Shown here piece after piece: positions 6,522 through 14,647 of a DNA stretch of 18,588 bases (the stretch's first letter is position 1; each line of letters opens with the position of its first letter). This DNA comes from an uncultured Lachnospiraceae bacterium. Its GTDB lineage: Bacteria > Bacillota > Clostridia > Lachnospirales > Lachnospiraceae. Location of the stretch: assembly GCA_910587935.1 (NCBI GenBank), contig CAJUNP010000022.1, forward strand, positions 1 to 18,588. Direction: 5' to 3'. The notes below the pieces were generated by a model, which saw only the letters and a list, made by a program, of their open reading frames with translations, was not told where the DNA came from and did not search any database. Made by a program: the position numbers and the translations under genes.

Positions 6522-7280
6522 CTATTCGCCCAGATATGCCTTAATAACCTCAGGATCATTTAAAACTTCGGACGTTTTACCCTGCGCAAGAATTCTTCCG
6601 AAATTCAGGACCGTAAGTTCTTCGCAGATGCCCGATACCAGCTTCATATCATGCTCGATCAGAAGAATGGTCATATCAAACTGCTTTCTTACAAAACGGA
6701 TGGTATCCATAAGCTCCTGTGTTTCATTCGGATTCATGCCGGCGGCCGGCTCATCCAATAGAAGAATTTTAGGCCTGGTTGCAAGCGCTCTTGCAATTTC
6801 CAGTTTTCTTTGTTTGCCGTAAGGAAGATTTGCGGCAAGATACTCCGCTTCCCCATCCAGGTCAAATACCTTTAAAAGCTCCATGGCCTCTTCCGTCATT
6901 TTCTTCTCTTCCCTGAAATATTTCGGAAGCCTTAAGATACCGGCGATGACGGAATAAGGATGATGATTATGAAGGCCGGCCTTTACGTTGTCAATAACGC
7001 TCAATTCTTTAAAAAGGCGGATATTCTGAAAGGTTCTTGCAATCCCCGCCTTATTAATCTCAATTGTTTTCTTACCGGTTATATCTTTGCCGTCTAAGGT
7101 TATAATACCTTCATTAGGTTTGTATACGCCCGTTAAAAGGTTAAATACCGTGGTCTTTCCGGCACCGTTCGGACCAATAAGACCGTACAGCCGTCCTTTT
7201 TCTATGGAAATTTGAAAATCATCCACCGCACGAAGGCCGCCGAATGAAATTGTTAAATTCTTCGCTTCCAGTAACGCCAT
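6522..7280 (-). CDS. livG: Branched-chain amino-acid ABC transporter ATPase LivG
   Basis: This is a 252-aa ATPase partner of LivF. It has Walker A GPNGAGKT (36-43), the LivG-type ARTFQNIRLFKELSV block (81-95), a degenerate signature LPYGKQRKLE (152-161), Walker B LLLDEPAAG (173-181) and the LLIEHDM switch region. The C-terminal segment ending in IKAYLGE is typical of the subfamily and is also found at the end of LivF here. AAGGAGG overlaps the end of livM, the two genes being only 2 bases apart, which suggests coupled translation. Confidence 0.95.
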   Translation of the reverse strand: MALLEAKNLTISFGGLRAVDDFQISIEKGRLYGLIGPNGAGKTTVFNLLTGVYKPNEGIITLDGKDITGKKTIEINKAGIARTFQNIRLFKELSVIDNVKAGLHNHHPYSVIAGILRLPKYFREEKKMTEEAMELLKVFDLDGEAEYLAANLPYGKQRKLEIARALATRPKILLLDEPAAGMNPNETQELMDTIRFVRKQFDMTILLIEHDMKLVSGICEELTVLNFGRILAQGKTSEVLNDPEVIKAYLGE

Positions 7281-7282
7281 CT

Positions 7283-8368
7283 CTATTCAGCCTCCTTCTT
7301 ATTGTGATTCCTGTTCTTAAGCAGTCTCTTTAAAGAATACCGTTCCCGGAATTCAATACATTTAGGACTCCAGTTAAATAACATCATAACAATCAGGACA
7401 ATCGCGTAAATCAACATCCGATAACTGTTCAGTCCCCGAAGCAGCTCGGGAAGCAGCGTCAGAATCACAGCGGAGATAACCGATCCCCTGATATTACCGA
7501 TTCCGCCAAGCACCACGAACACCAAAATCATAATCGACATGTTATAACCGAAATTTTTGGGAAGCGCCGTTAAGGTAGAAAGATTATGGGCGTATAAAAC
7601 ACCGGCTACCCCGGCTAACGCCGCGGAAACAGAAAAAGCCATCAGCTTATATTTGGTGATATTAATGCCAATGGATTCCGCCGCAATGCGGTTATCTCTG
7701 ATAGACATAATCGCTCTCCCGTCTCTGGAATGAATTATATTCAACACAATCCATAAGGTAATCAAAACCAGCGCTACGCCGATTATAAACGAGGAATCCT
7801 TGGGAGTTCCCGTAATTCCCTGCGCACCGTTGATTATCAGCACGCCGTCGCTCTCCATATGCAGTGAAAGCGCATCTTTCATGGAAAAATGAAACCCGTT
7901 CCCGTCTTTGCCAATGTAAAGAACATTTATTATATTTTTTATAATTTCGCCAAAAGCAAGCGTCACAATTGCAAGGTAATCCCCTTTCAGGCGAAGCACC
8001 GGAATCCCGATCAAAATTCCGAATAAACCTGCCGCCGCCGCTCCGATCAGAATCGCCAGGAAAAAACGCAGACCGGAATTTGGAATGGCTTCCTGAACGC
8101 ATTTTGAAAAGAAAGCGCTGGCAAAAGCGCCTACGCACATAAATCCGGCGTGTCCGAGACTCAGTTCTCCGAGAATACCTACGGTAAGATTTAACGAGAC
8201 CGCCAAAATAACATATACGCAGAGCGGAACTAAAAGTCCCTGCATTAAACTGGAACTTTTTCCGGTCCAGATCATTCCCTGCACTACAAAAAATGCGGCG
8301 ATTACAAGCCCGTAAGTAATTAAATTATTAGTTAGATTTTTATTTAACTGCATCTTTTTTGAATTCAT
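7283..8368 (-). CDS. livM: Branched-chain amino-acid ABC transporter permease LivM
   Basis: This is a 361-aa inner-membrane permease of the LivM type with about eight to ten hydrophobic segments. Family landmarks are the LSLGHAGFMCVGAF segment, the cytoplasmic coupling loop GKDGNGFHF-type region after ITLAFGEIIKN, SIRDNRIAAESIGIN and the GGIGNIRGSVISA stretch. The tail is basic (LKRLLKNRNHNKKEAE). It pairs with LivH to form the channel. GGAAGGA lies about 6 bases before the ATG. It starts 47 bases after livH. Confidence 0.94.
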   Translation of the reverse strand: MNSKKMQLNKNLTNNLITYGLVIAAFFVVQGMIWTGKSSSLMQGLLVPLCVYVILAVSLNLTVGILGELSLGHAGFMCVGAFASAFFSKCVQEAIPNSGLRFFLAILIGAAAAGLFGILIGIPVLRLKGDYLAIVTLAFGEIIKNIINVLYIGKDGNGFHFSMKDALSLHMESDGVLIINGAQGITGTPKDSSFIIGVALVLITLWIVLNIIHSRDGRAIMSIRDNRIAAESIGINITKYKLMAFSVSAALAGVAGVLYAHNLSTLTALPKNFGYNMSIMILVFVVLGGIGNIRGSVISAVILTLLPELLRGLNSYRMLIYAIVLIVMMLFNWSPKCIEFRERYSLKRLLKNRNHNKKEAE

Positions 8369-8415
8369 ACGATTCCTTCCTGTCTTACAAATTTAAACGG
8401 TAAATACTAAAACCC

Positions 8416-9300
8416 TTAAACCTTTTCCTGAATGTTCCTGCCAAGAATACCGGTAGGCTTTACAAGCAGAACAATGATCAGAACTCCGAACACAATGGCA
8501 TCGGCCATTTGAGAAGAAATATAAGCTCTGCTGAAAATCTCAATTACACCCAGCAATATACCGCCGATCATCGCGCCGGGAACGGAACCGATACCGCCGA
8601 ATACCGCCGCCACAAAGGCTTTAATACCGGGCATGGCTCCCGTATAAGGCGTTAAAGAAGGATATGCGGAACATAAGAGAACGCCTGCAATCGCCGCCAG
8701 CGCGGAACCGATTGCAAAAGTCAGCGCAATCGTTCCGTTCACGTTAATTCCCATAAGCTGCGCTGCGCCTTTATCCTCGGAAACTGCAAGCATGGCCTGT
8801 CCCGCTTTGGTCTTATTAATAAAAAAGGTCAAACCTGCCATTATAATTATACAGGATAGGATTGTGACAATCGTTTCTCCCGTAATGTTAATTCTTCCGT
8901 CAGCCAGTTTCAGGCCGGAAAAATTAACAACCGAAGTAAAAGATTTGGTGTTCGCCCCGAAAATCAACAGAGCCATATTCTGTAAAAGATAGCTGACGCC
9001 GATCGCCGTAATAAGTACGGCAAGAGGAGACGCAGCTTTCCGCAGCGGCCTGTATGCAATCTTTTCAATTACAAGCCCTAATACCGTACAGATTATGACC
9101 GCTGCAAGAATTCCAAGCGCCGGAGGAAGTCCCAATGTTGTTACAATGGTAAAAACGGTAAAACCGCCTACCATAATAATATCCCCGTGTGCGAAATTCA
9201 ACATTTTGGCAATTCCATAAACCATGGTATAACCAAGCGCTATAATCGCGTAAACGCTTCCAAGGCTTATGCCGTTAATCAAATAGGTAATAAAGCTCAT
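8416..9300 (-). CDS. livH: Branched-chain amino-acid ABC transporter permease LivH
   Basis: This is a 294-aa permease with the LivH signature GISLGSVYAIIALGYTMVYG near the N-terminus, MLNFAHGDIIMVGGF, the EKIAYRPLRKA loop, SEDKGAAQLMGIN and AAVFGGIGSVPGAMIGG. About eight membrane segments are visible. It is the first permease gene after the chemoreceptor gene. GGAGG lies six bases before the ATG. A short perfect hairpin (9320-9337) and a possible weak terminator (9361-9389) separate it from the chemoreceptor gene. Confidence 0.95.
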   Translation of the reverse strand: MSFITYLINGISLGSVYAIIALGYTMVYGIAKMLNFAHGDIIMVGGFTVFTIVTTLGLPPALGILAAVIICTVLGLVIEKIAYRPLRKAASPLAVLITAIGVSYLLQNMALLIFGANTKSFTSVVNFSGLKLADGRINITGETIVTILSCIIIMAGLTFFINKTKAGQAMLAVSEDKGAAQLMGINVNGTIALTFAIGSALAAIAGVLLCSAYPSLTPYTGAMPGIKAFVAAVFGGIGSVPGAMIGGILLGVIEIFSRAYISSQMADAIVFGVLIIVLLVKPTGILGRNIQEKV

Positions 9301-9319
9301 AAAAATCCTCCATTCCCGC

Positions 9320-9337
9320 TTAACCCTTTAGGGTTAA
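9320..9337. repeat. Short perfect inverted repeat ahead of livH
   Basis: TTAACCC and GGGTTAA (7 bases each) flank TTTA, 20 bases upstream of the livH start. It could form an mRNA hairpin close to the ribosome binding site or be a small operator. No function can be assigned. Confidence 0.5.
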
Positions 9338-9360
9338 ACATTCGCTTCCACTATTTTTAA

Positions 9361-9389
9361 AGGCAGCAAAGAAGTTAACTTTGCCGCCT
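9361..9389 (-). terminator. Possible weak terminator after the chemoreceptor gene
   Basis: An 11-base stem with one G-U pair (9361-9371 with 9379-9389) and a 7-base loop lies 14 bases after the chemoreceptor stop. The following minus-strand sequence is TTAAAAATAG, a poor T-tract, so read-through into livH is likely. It may lower permease expression relative to the receptor or mark an RNA processing point. Confidence 0.5.
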
Positions 9390-9402
9390 CTCAGATCGTT
9401 TA

Positions 9403-11082
9403 TTATGGGCGAAGTCTGAACTTATGTATGGAAAATTTCAGACCATCCGCCTGGGTTTGAAGATCCTGTGCCGTCATAGCCGTCTCCTGCGCGGTCGACG
9501 CATTGGTCTGAACCACATCGGAAATCTGATGCATTCCCTCTGTCAACTGCCCTAAAGATTCCGCCTGCTGCGTCGCAGAATCGGCAATCCGCTCAATCAG
9601 TTCGGTGGACTTCTGGCCGCTGTCTATAACTGCGGCAAGCGCTTTTGTCGTATCCTCGGAAAGTGACGCGCCATACTTCACCTGCTTGATTGAGTTCTCA
9701 ATCAGCTCCGTAATATTCTTGGCAGATTCAGCGCTCTTGTTTGCCAGACTTTGTACCTCGTCGGCAACTACGGAAAATCCTTTTCCGGCTTCTCCTGCCC
9801 GTGCAGCTTCTACCGAAGCGTTCAGAGCCAGAATATTCGTCTGGAAGGATATATCTTCAATAGTCTTGATAATACCGCCGATCTCACGGGAGGATTTTGT
9901 GATATCCTCAATGGCTACCGCCAGCGCTCCCATCTTTTCGTTACAGATTTTCAGATGCTTCATAGCCTCCATAGAAGAAAGCTGCGCGTCTCCCGCGTCG
10001 GAGGAAGTATTGCTTACCTGCCTGGAAATTTCCTGAATACTGGAAGATAACTCTTCCACTGCAGCCGCCTGCTGTACGGTACCGCTGGATAAGGACTGGG
10101 CGTTATAAGACATCCTGCCCGCCCCTTCGGATACCTGCTCCGAAGCCGTATTAATCTGGGAGAGGGCCGCGTTAAGAGAATCCAGTATCTCACGCATGGC
10201 ATTCTGAATCGGAAGGAATTCTCCCCGGTAATCGTCGTCGATTGTCAGGTTCATATTACCCTGCGCCATCTGCGCCAGTTTATTATCGATATCATTTATG
10301 TATTTTTTAAGTTCTTTTTTTGTTTCATGTATGGACGCTACCAGCATGCCGATCTCGGAAGTATTCGGCTGCAAAGCAAATTTTGCGGACAGATTCCCTT
10401 TTGAAATCTCCACCATCTGATCGCGGATGGAAATAACCGGCCGCAGGATTCCGCGTCTCGTAAGCAGAATATTAAATAACTGTATCAATCCGACCACAAT
10501 AAACGCGGCAATCATGGTTCCTTTAATACGTTCCGTCTCACTCGTAAGCTCTTCCACATTCGTTTTCGTCCGCGCATCCAGATCTGCAAGGAACTGCTCT
10601 TTAATTGCATTAATCTCCGTAATGGCCGTACTGTAATCGGTTCCGTAAACATAATCCAGCGCGTCTTCCTTCTTGCCGTTCTGCACCTGGTTCATAGCTT
10701 CTTCTTCAAGGGGAACCAGGCTGTTGGAAAGCTCAAACATTTTATCGATCATCCCCTGCTCTTCGGCAGTGATTCCAATCTCCTGGAGGGCCGCCACGCC
10801 AATATCCCTGTTTTTCAAATTGTTTACTTCGTTCCAGTAGTTATCATAATGTTCCTGGGCTCCGGTTGCAGCGAAAGCGCGTACCTCGTTTGTCAGGTAA
10901 GCCGAACCGTTCATAAAGCGATTAGCGTTATACGTCAGTTCAAACCGTTCATTATGGGCCTTGGAAAGCTGTAAATTGGCTTTACCGTATGAAAATAACG
11001 ATATAATAAGAAAAATCAGGGAGAGAATTGAAACACCGTTCAAAATCAGGGTTAGAACCGACTGGCTCATCGCTTTTTTCAT
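9403..11082 (-). CDS. Methyl-accepting chemotaxis protein
   Basis: This is a 559-aa chemoreceptor with the classic layout: TM1 at about 8-31, an extracytoplasmic helical sensor of about 155 residues (four-helix-bundle type), TM2 at about 188-207, HAMP at 208-260, a second HAMP-like segment at about 262-315, and a cytoplasmic coiled-coil signalling domain. The hairpin tip at about 409-431 (ISFQTNILALNASVEAARAGE) is the conserved CheA/CheW contact. No C-terminal CheR/CheB tether pentapeptide is present (the end is KFRLRP). AAGGAG lies about 8 bases before the ATG. It has its own promoter but lies between livK and livHMGF, suggesting that it senses ligands of the Liv system, possibly through LivK. 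That link is inference. Confidence 0.95.
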   Translation of the reverse strand: MKKAMSQSVLTLILNGVSILSLIFLIISLFSYGKANLQLSKAHNERFELTYNANRFMNGSAYLTNEVRAFAATGAQEHYDNYWNEVNNLKNRDIGVAALQEIGITAEEQGMIDKMFELSNSLVPLEEEAMNQVQNGKKEDALDYVYGTDYSTAITEINAIKEQFLADLDARTKTNVEELTSETERIKGTMIAAFIVVGLIQLFNILLTRRGILRPVISIRDQMVEISKGNLSAKFALQPNTSEIGMLVASIHETKKELKKYINDIDNKLAQMAQGNMNLTIDDDYRGEFLPIQNAMREILDSLNAALSQINTASEQVSEGAGRMSYNAQSLSSGTVQQAAAVEELSSSIQEISRQVSNTSSDAGDAQLSSMEAMKHLKICNEKMGALAVAIEDITKSSREIGGIIKTIEDISFQTNILALNASVEAARAGEAGKGFSVVADEVQSLANKSAESAKNITELIENSIKQVKYGASLSEDTTKALAAVIDSGQKSTELIERIADSATQQAESLGQLTEGMHQISDVVQTNASTAQETAMTAQDLQTQADGLKFSIHKFRLRP

Positions 11083-11149
11083 TTAAGATTCTCCTTCATG
11101 TATTCAATAATTCTGCAAAAGCTTGTATTTGCAGACAACAATTAATATT

Positions 11150-11178
11150 AGTATATAGAAAACAGGCGGAAATTTCAA
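11150..11178 (-). promoter_or_regulatory. SigA-type promoter of the chemoreceptor gene
   Basis: TTGAAA (11178-11173), 17 bases and TATACT (11155-11150) on the minus strand lie about 68 bases upstream of the start. No SigD-like TAAA/GCCGATAT motif is evident, so control seems uncoupled from a flagellar sigma factor. Confidence 0.7.
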
Positions 11179-11247
11179 TGCTTTTCTCTAAATTTTTGTG
11201 AAATTTTGTGATATTTTCAAATGAAATTTTATACCGAAAAAAATAAA

Positions 11248-11287
11248 CCACTGCAAAACAGTCCGGTATACGTCCGTTTTGCAGTGG
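11248..11287 (-). terminator. Rho-independent terminator of livK
   Basis: A perfect 12-base stem (11248-11259 with 11276-11287) has a 16-base loop and is followed on the minus strand by TTTATTTTTTT. It begins 23 bases after the livK stop and separates livK from the chemoreceptor gene. Confidence 0.88.
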
Positions 11288-11310
11288 CAGGATATCTGAT
11301 AAAAAGAATG

Positions 11311-12546
11311 TTACATTGCTACATATGCGCCGTCCTTAATTACAACGGCCCTGGGCGCTTTATTCGGTTCGCCGTCTTCCGTCCAGGTAATTGCCTCTCC
11401 GGTAAGTCCGTTTACGGAAATCTCGGTCATAGCGCCTTTAATCGCTTCACACAGATCCGATACGGACATATCGGGCGTTGCGCCGCTCTTTTCAATGGCT
11501 GCCTTAACAATATAAACAGCGTCGTAAGCGTCTGCTGCAAACTGATTCGGGATATCGCCATGTTTTTCCTGATATTTGGTAACGAAAGAAACCGTCAGGT
11601 CATCGGTAGCATCCGCTGCAAAAGGTGTCAAAAGAATAACGTCCTCCGCAAGGGCCAAATCAAAGTTTTCCACCGCAAGAATACCGTCCAGACCGTCGCA
11701 GCCTACAAAAGTAGGTTCATAACCCATCTGATTAGCCTGGGTTAAGATCAGAGACGCTTCCGTATAATAAATGGGAAGGAATACAAGATCTGCGCCCGCA
11801 TCCTTTGCTTTCTGAAGCTGTACGGAAAAGTCTGTCGCATTATCTGCCGTAAACGCTTCGGCCGACACGATTTCGAAATTCTGGTTGGCAGCTTCTTCCG
11901 TAAACTTGGTATAAATACCGGAAGAGTAAATAGAAGAACTGTCATATATAATAGCAACCTTGTTTCCGAGAGAATTCTCACCGATATATTTTGCCGCGCC
12001 GAAGCCCTGGTTCGGGTCAGAGAAACATACGCGGAAAGCGTTGGGATGCTCCACACACTCTACGGAAGATCCGGAAGGCGTTAACTGGAACATATTATCC
12101 GTATTCGTCTCGGCTGCAACCGCTACGCAGGGACCGGAGGTAACGGTGCCGACTAAAAGCTGCATACCCCAGTCTTTTAAGTTATTGTAAGCATTCACCG
12201 ATTTCTCAGGGTCGGATTCGTCGTCCTGAAAATTCATTTCAAAGGTATAACCGTTTACACCGCCGGCTTCGTTAATCTCATCGATGGCAATCTGCATAGC
12301 ATTCTGAACTGCCTGGCCGTATACCGCATTATTACCGGTAATAGGGCCTATCCCCCCGATTTTAAATACGCCTTCGCCGCCGGCTGTCTGATTATCCGCA
12401 TTCTGCGTATCATCCTGGCTACCTGTATTCTGGCTTTCGCCGCTCTGGTTTTCTTTCGTGTTATTATCGCCGCCGCAGCCTGCCAGTAAAGACAGTGTCA
12501 TACAGGAAGCGAGAACAACGCCGAAAATTTTGTTAAATTTTTTCAT
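11311..12546 (-). CDS. livK: Branched-chain amino-acid ABC transporter substrate-binding lipoprotein LivK
   Basis: This is a 411-aa extracytoplasmic binding protein of the Leu/Ile/Val-binding (periplasmic-binding type I) family. A lipoprotein signal peptide ends in the lipobox LAGC with Cys24, then a Gly/Asn/Gln/Ser-rich linker to about residue 55, then the family start VFKIGGIGPITGNNAVYGQAVQNA with IDEINEAGGVNG. It delivers substrate to LivHM. The exact ligand (branched-chain amino acid, another amino acid or amide) cannot be decided. Two ATGs lie close together; AGGAGG is 8 bases before the one at 12546, and it abuts the earlier one, so 12546 is preferred. The gene has a strong promoter and its own terminator, consistent with higher expression than the permease genes. 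Confidence 0.94.
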   Translation of the reverse strand: MKKFNKIFGVVLASCMTLSLLAGCGGDNNTKENQSGESQNTGSQDDTQNADNQTAGGEGVFKIGGIGPITGNNAVYGQAVQNAMQIAIDEINEAGGVNGYTFEMNFQDDESDPEKSVNAYNNLKDWGMQLLVGTVTSGPCVAVAAETNTDNMFQLTPSGSSVECVEHPNAFRVCFSDPNQGFGAAKYIGENSLGNKVAIIYDSSSIYSSGIYTKFTEEAANQNFEIVSAEAFTADNATDFSVQLQKAKDAGADLVFLPIYYTEASLILTQANQMGYEPTFVGCDGLDGILAVENFDLALAEDVILLTPFAADATDDLTVSFVTKYQEKHGDIPNQFAADAYDAVYIVKAAIEKSGATPDMSVSDLCEAIKGAMTEISVNGLTGEAITWTEDGEPNKAPRAVVIKDGAYVAM

Positions 12547-12570
12547 AATCATTCCTCCTGAATAATAATC

Positions 12571-12614
12571 AAAACATAAACTTTTATACAAAACACTTCA
12601 TAAGTTTATGTTTT
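12571..12614. repeat. 13-base inverted repeat in the livK leader (operator or hairpin)
   Basis: AAAACATAAACTT (12571-12583) and its exact reverse complement (12602-12614) are separated by 18 bases. The right arm begins at the expected livK transcription start and the left arm ends 25 bases before the start codon. A related copy, TATAAAAGTTTAAG (12690-12703), matches the reverse complement of 12575-12588 at 13 of 14 positions and lies upstream of the -35. This spacing suggests binding sites for a regulator, or an mRNA stem-loop. Confidence 0.65.
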
Positions 12615-12620
12615 CTGTAA

Positions 12621-12649
12621 ATAATACACTTTATGAAATTCTTTGTCAA
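12621..12649 (-). promoter_or_regulatory. Strong SigA promoter of livK
   Basis: TTGACA (12649-12644), 17 bases and TATTAT (12626-12621) on the minus strand lie 75 bases upstream of the livK start. The flanks are very AT-rich, which favours UP-element-like contacts. Confidence 0.85.
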
Positions 12650-12783
12650 TCTTAATTTCAAAAAAACTCTTAAAATACTTATAAATATATATAAAAGTTT
12701 AAGAATTTCCATGAACTTACATTTTTGGTACGCATGGATTTATTGAAAGAAGGCATAATAAAAGATGGAAGGAGGACGCAAAG

Positions 12784-12996
12784 ATGGGAAATAAAATAAT
12801 AGATTGTATCGCTTTGACAATTGTAATCATCGGAGCCGTTAACTGGGGATTGATCGGCTTTTTCGGTTTTGACCTGGTTGCCTTCGTCTTTGGAAATATG
12901 TCCTGGATTTCTCGTATTATTTACGCAATCGTAGGTATACTGGGACTATATCTGATCAGCTTTTATATGCGCCTTTCAACAAGAAGCGCCGAATAA
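12784..12996 (+). CDS. DUF378 small membrane protein
   Basis: This is a 70-aa protein of the DUF378 (YuzA-like) family, recognised by the conserved IDCIALTIVIIGAVNWGLIGFFGFDLVAFVFG stretch in the first half. Two hydrophobic segments (about 6-30 and 41-61) indicate an integral membrane protein of unknown function. AAGGAGG (12769-12775) lies 8 bases before the ATG. It is a lone gene, divergent from livK, with a strong terminator immediately after it. A clear promoter is not visible; CATAAT at 12754-12759 could be a -10 but lacks a fitting -35. Confidence 0.88.
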   Translation: MGNKIIDCIALTIVIIGAVNWGLIGFFGFDLVAFVFGNMSWISRIIYAIVGILGLYLISFYMRLSTRSAE

Positions 12997-13000
12997 AAAG

Positions 13001-13026
13001 AGGAGCGTCGCTGCAGCGATGCTCCT
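13001..13026. terminator. Bidirectional terminator between the DUF378 gene and rsfS
   Basis: AGGAGC and GCTCCT pair around an inner TCGC/GCGA stem (one G-U) with loop TGCA. A-rich sequence on the left and TCTTTTT on the right give T-tracts on both strands, so it ends both convergent transcripts. Confidence 0.9.
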
Positions 13027-13031
13027 TCTTT

Positions 13032-13382
13032 TTACGCAAATTCTTCCTTTTCAATCTTTTTTCCGTCTCTCCAGATCCGCTCCAAGTCATAAAACAAACG
13101 GTTTTCCCTGTCAAAAATGTGCACTATGATATCTCCGAAATCAAGAAGCACCCAGTTGGCGGTGTCATACCCTTCCACCTGTTTTACAGGACATCCGGCT
13201 TTTCCGAGAGTCTCCTCCGCCGAATCGGATAACGCCTGAATCTGGCTCCGGTTGGAGCCGTTGGCTATAATAAAATAATCTGCCAGGACAGAAACCTGTG
13301 AAATATCAATAATGCGTATATCTTCTGCCTTCTTTTCTTCAAGGGCTGCAATAACCAGCCCGGCCATTTCTTTTGATGTCAT
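13032..13382 (-). CDS. rsfS: Ribosome silencing factor RsfS
   Basis: This is a 116-aa RsfS/Iojap-family protein that binds L14 and blocks joining of ribosomal subunits when growth slows. The diagnostic sequences are DISQVSVLADYFIIANGSNRSQ (about 26-47), the GYDTANWVLLDFGDIIVHIF block and the closing FYDLERIW. Its ATG overlaps the yqeK stop by 4 bases (ATGA), so translation is probably coupled. It is the last gene of the obgE operon and ends at the bidirectional terminator. Confidence 0.96.
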   Translation of the reverse strand: MTSKEMAGLVIAALEEKKAEDIRIIDISQVSVLADYFIIANGSNRSQIQALSDSAEETLGKAGCPVKQVEGYDTANWVLLDFGDIIVHIFDRENRLFYDLERIWRDGKKIEKEEFA

Positions 13383-13966
13383 GATTTCTCCTTATCTTTT
13401 TTATAATAATCATACGTTTTTTGTGTCATGGGATCGGTATCGCCGCCGATGTTTTCAAGATAACGCAGCGTATCCTGCAAAATATTAAGAAGCGCCCCGT
13501 CAAGATCGACAAAAGCCAGCCTGCGGATCTGTGCCAGATTAGGCGCCTGTTTCCTGGACGGTTCAATGTAATCCGCCACAAAGATAATTTTTTCCAACAG
13601 GGACATGCCCGGACGTCCCGTAGTGTGGTTCAGTATCGCATTGATAATATCCGTATCATGAATATGATATTTATCCATGGCGATAAAGCTTCCTACTTTT
13701 GCGTGCAGCAGAAACGGATTGCGTTTCTCCACTTCCGTTATACTGATATGGTGTTTTTTACAGATCGAAATCCGTTTGTCATTATCCATACATTTGGCGC
13801 AGTCATGTAAAAGTCCCGCCGTTTCGGCTTTCTTAATATCCGCGTCATAGCGCATTGCAAGAGCTGTCGCCGTATAGGCAACCCCCAGCGTATGGGTAAA
13901 ACGTTTTTCATCCTGGCATTTTTCCATAGCCTTTCTGATCTTCTTAATATCGGCAGTTTTTTCCAT
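13379..13966 (-). CDS. yqeK: YqeK-type HD-domain hydrolase (bis(5'-nucleosyl)-tetraphosphatase)
   Basis: This is a 195-aa HD-superfamily protein. The metal ligands can be followed: H25 in RFTHTLGVA, H54-D55 in LLHDCAK, H88, H114 in NHTTG and D132 in ADYIEPSR. Firmicutes YqeK proteins hydrolyse Ap4A symmetrically to ADP, and this member keeps all of those residues. It lies between nadD and rsfS, the usual Firmicutes order. AGGAG lies about 8 bases before the ATG, and its stop overlaps the rsfS start. Confidence 0.93.
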   Translation of the reverse strand: MEKTADIKKIRKAMEKCQDEKRFTHTLGVAYTATALAMRYDADIKKAETAGLLHDCAKCMDNDKRISICKKHHISITEVEKRNPFLLHAKVGSFIAMDKYHIHDTDIINAILNHTTGRPGMSLLEKIIFVADYIEPSRKQAPNLAQIRRLAFVDLDGALLNILQDTLRYLENIGGDTDPMTQKTYDYYKKDKEKS

Positions 13967-13988
13967 AAAATGACTCCTGTGTCACCGA

Positions 13989-14591
13989 TTACTTCCGGTA
14001 TAATTTATGTTGTTCAATATATTGTATCACCGCATCCGGAACCAGATACCGGACGGATTGACCGTTTTTTATGAATTTACGGATATCGGTAGAAGAAATA
14101 TCCATATTTTTACACATAAGCCGTCCGATTTTAGCATGATATTTCTCCGAAAGCCGTTTTTCAGCCGCTTCCAGTTCTCTGTCCGTTTCATCCCGTACCG
14201 CGGTCAGAAGCGTGCAGGAAGCAAAGATTTCTTCAGGATTTTTCCAGCTTTCGATGGCCAAAAGGGAATCGGCTCCCAGAATAAAATAATATTCCGTATC
14301 CGGATTTTCTTTTTTCAAGGTTCGCAGAGTGTCGCAGGTATACGTATTGCCTCCGCGTTCGATCTCGATCCGCGATAAGGAAAAACGGGAATTGTTCCGG
14401 ATTGCAAGGGACACCATTTCAGCCCGTATTTCTCCCGGCAATACCGGCGCTTCCCTCTTCATATAAGGACATCCGCTGGGTATAAACAAAATTGTATCAA
14501 GGCCGTACTGGCTTTTGGCGGTCTCCGCCAGAAGAAGATGTCCGATATGAATGGGATTAAATGTACCTCCCATAATACCAACCTTTTTCAT
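13989..14591 (-). CDS. nadD: Nicotinate-nucleotide adenylyltransferase NadD
   Basis: This is a 200-aa enzyme that adenylates nicotinate mononucleotide to deamido-NAD in NAD biosynthesis. It has the nucleotidyltransferase motif GGTFNPIHIGH (8-18), the substrate-pocket region FIPSGCPYMKR (37-46), FILGADSL (103-110) and the C-terminal ISSTDIRK motif (165-172). AGGAGG precedes the ATG. It lies 56 bases after yhbY and 22 bases before yqeK. Confidence 0.97.
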   Translation of the reverse strand: MKKVGIMGGTFNPIHIGHLLLAETAKSQYGLDTILFIPSGCPYMKREAPVLPGEIRAEMVSLAIRNNSRFSLSRIEIERGGNTYTCDTLRTLKKENPDTEYYFILGADSLLAIESWKNPEEIFASCTLLTAVRDETDRELEAAEKRLSEKYHAKIGRLMCKNMDISSTDIRKFIKNGQSVRYLVPDAVIQYIEQHKLYRK

Positions 14592-14647
14592 GAATATCCC
14601 TCCTGCACGGCAAAGACTGTGTCCGTGACGCTGTGATAAGAAAAAGT

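Noticed and set aside
9605..10036. 143-codon plus-strand open frame
   Set aside because: It is antisense to the conserved signalling domain of the chemoreceptor; the Ala/Ser-rich product reflects the reverse complement of that domain.
11221..11745. 174-codon plus-strand open frame
   Set aside because: It is antisense to livK, starts beside the livK terminator, has no ribosome binding site and its product has no family-like features.
13421..14378. Two plus-strand open frames of 129 and 123 codons
   Set aside because: They are antisense to yqeK and nadD, both of which have clear catalytic motifs.
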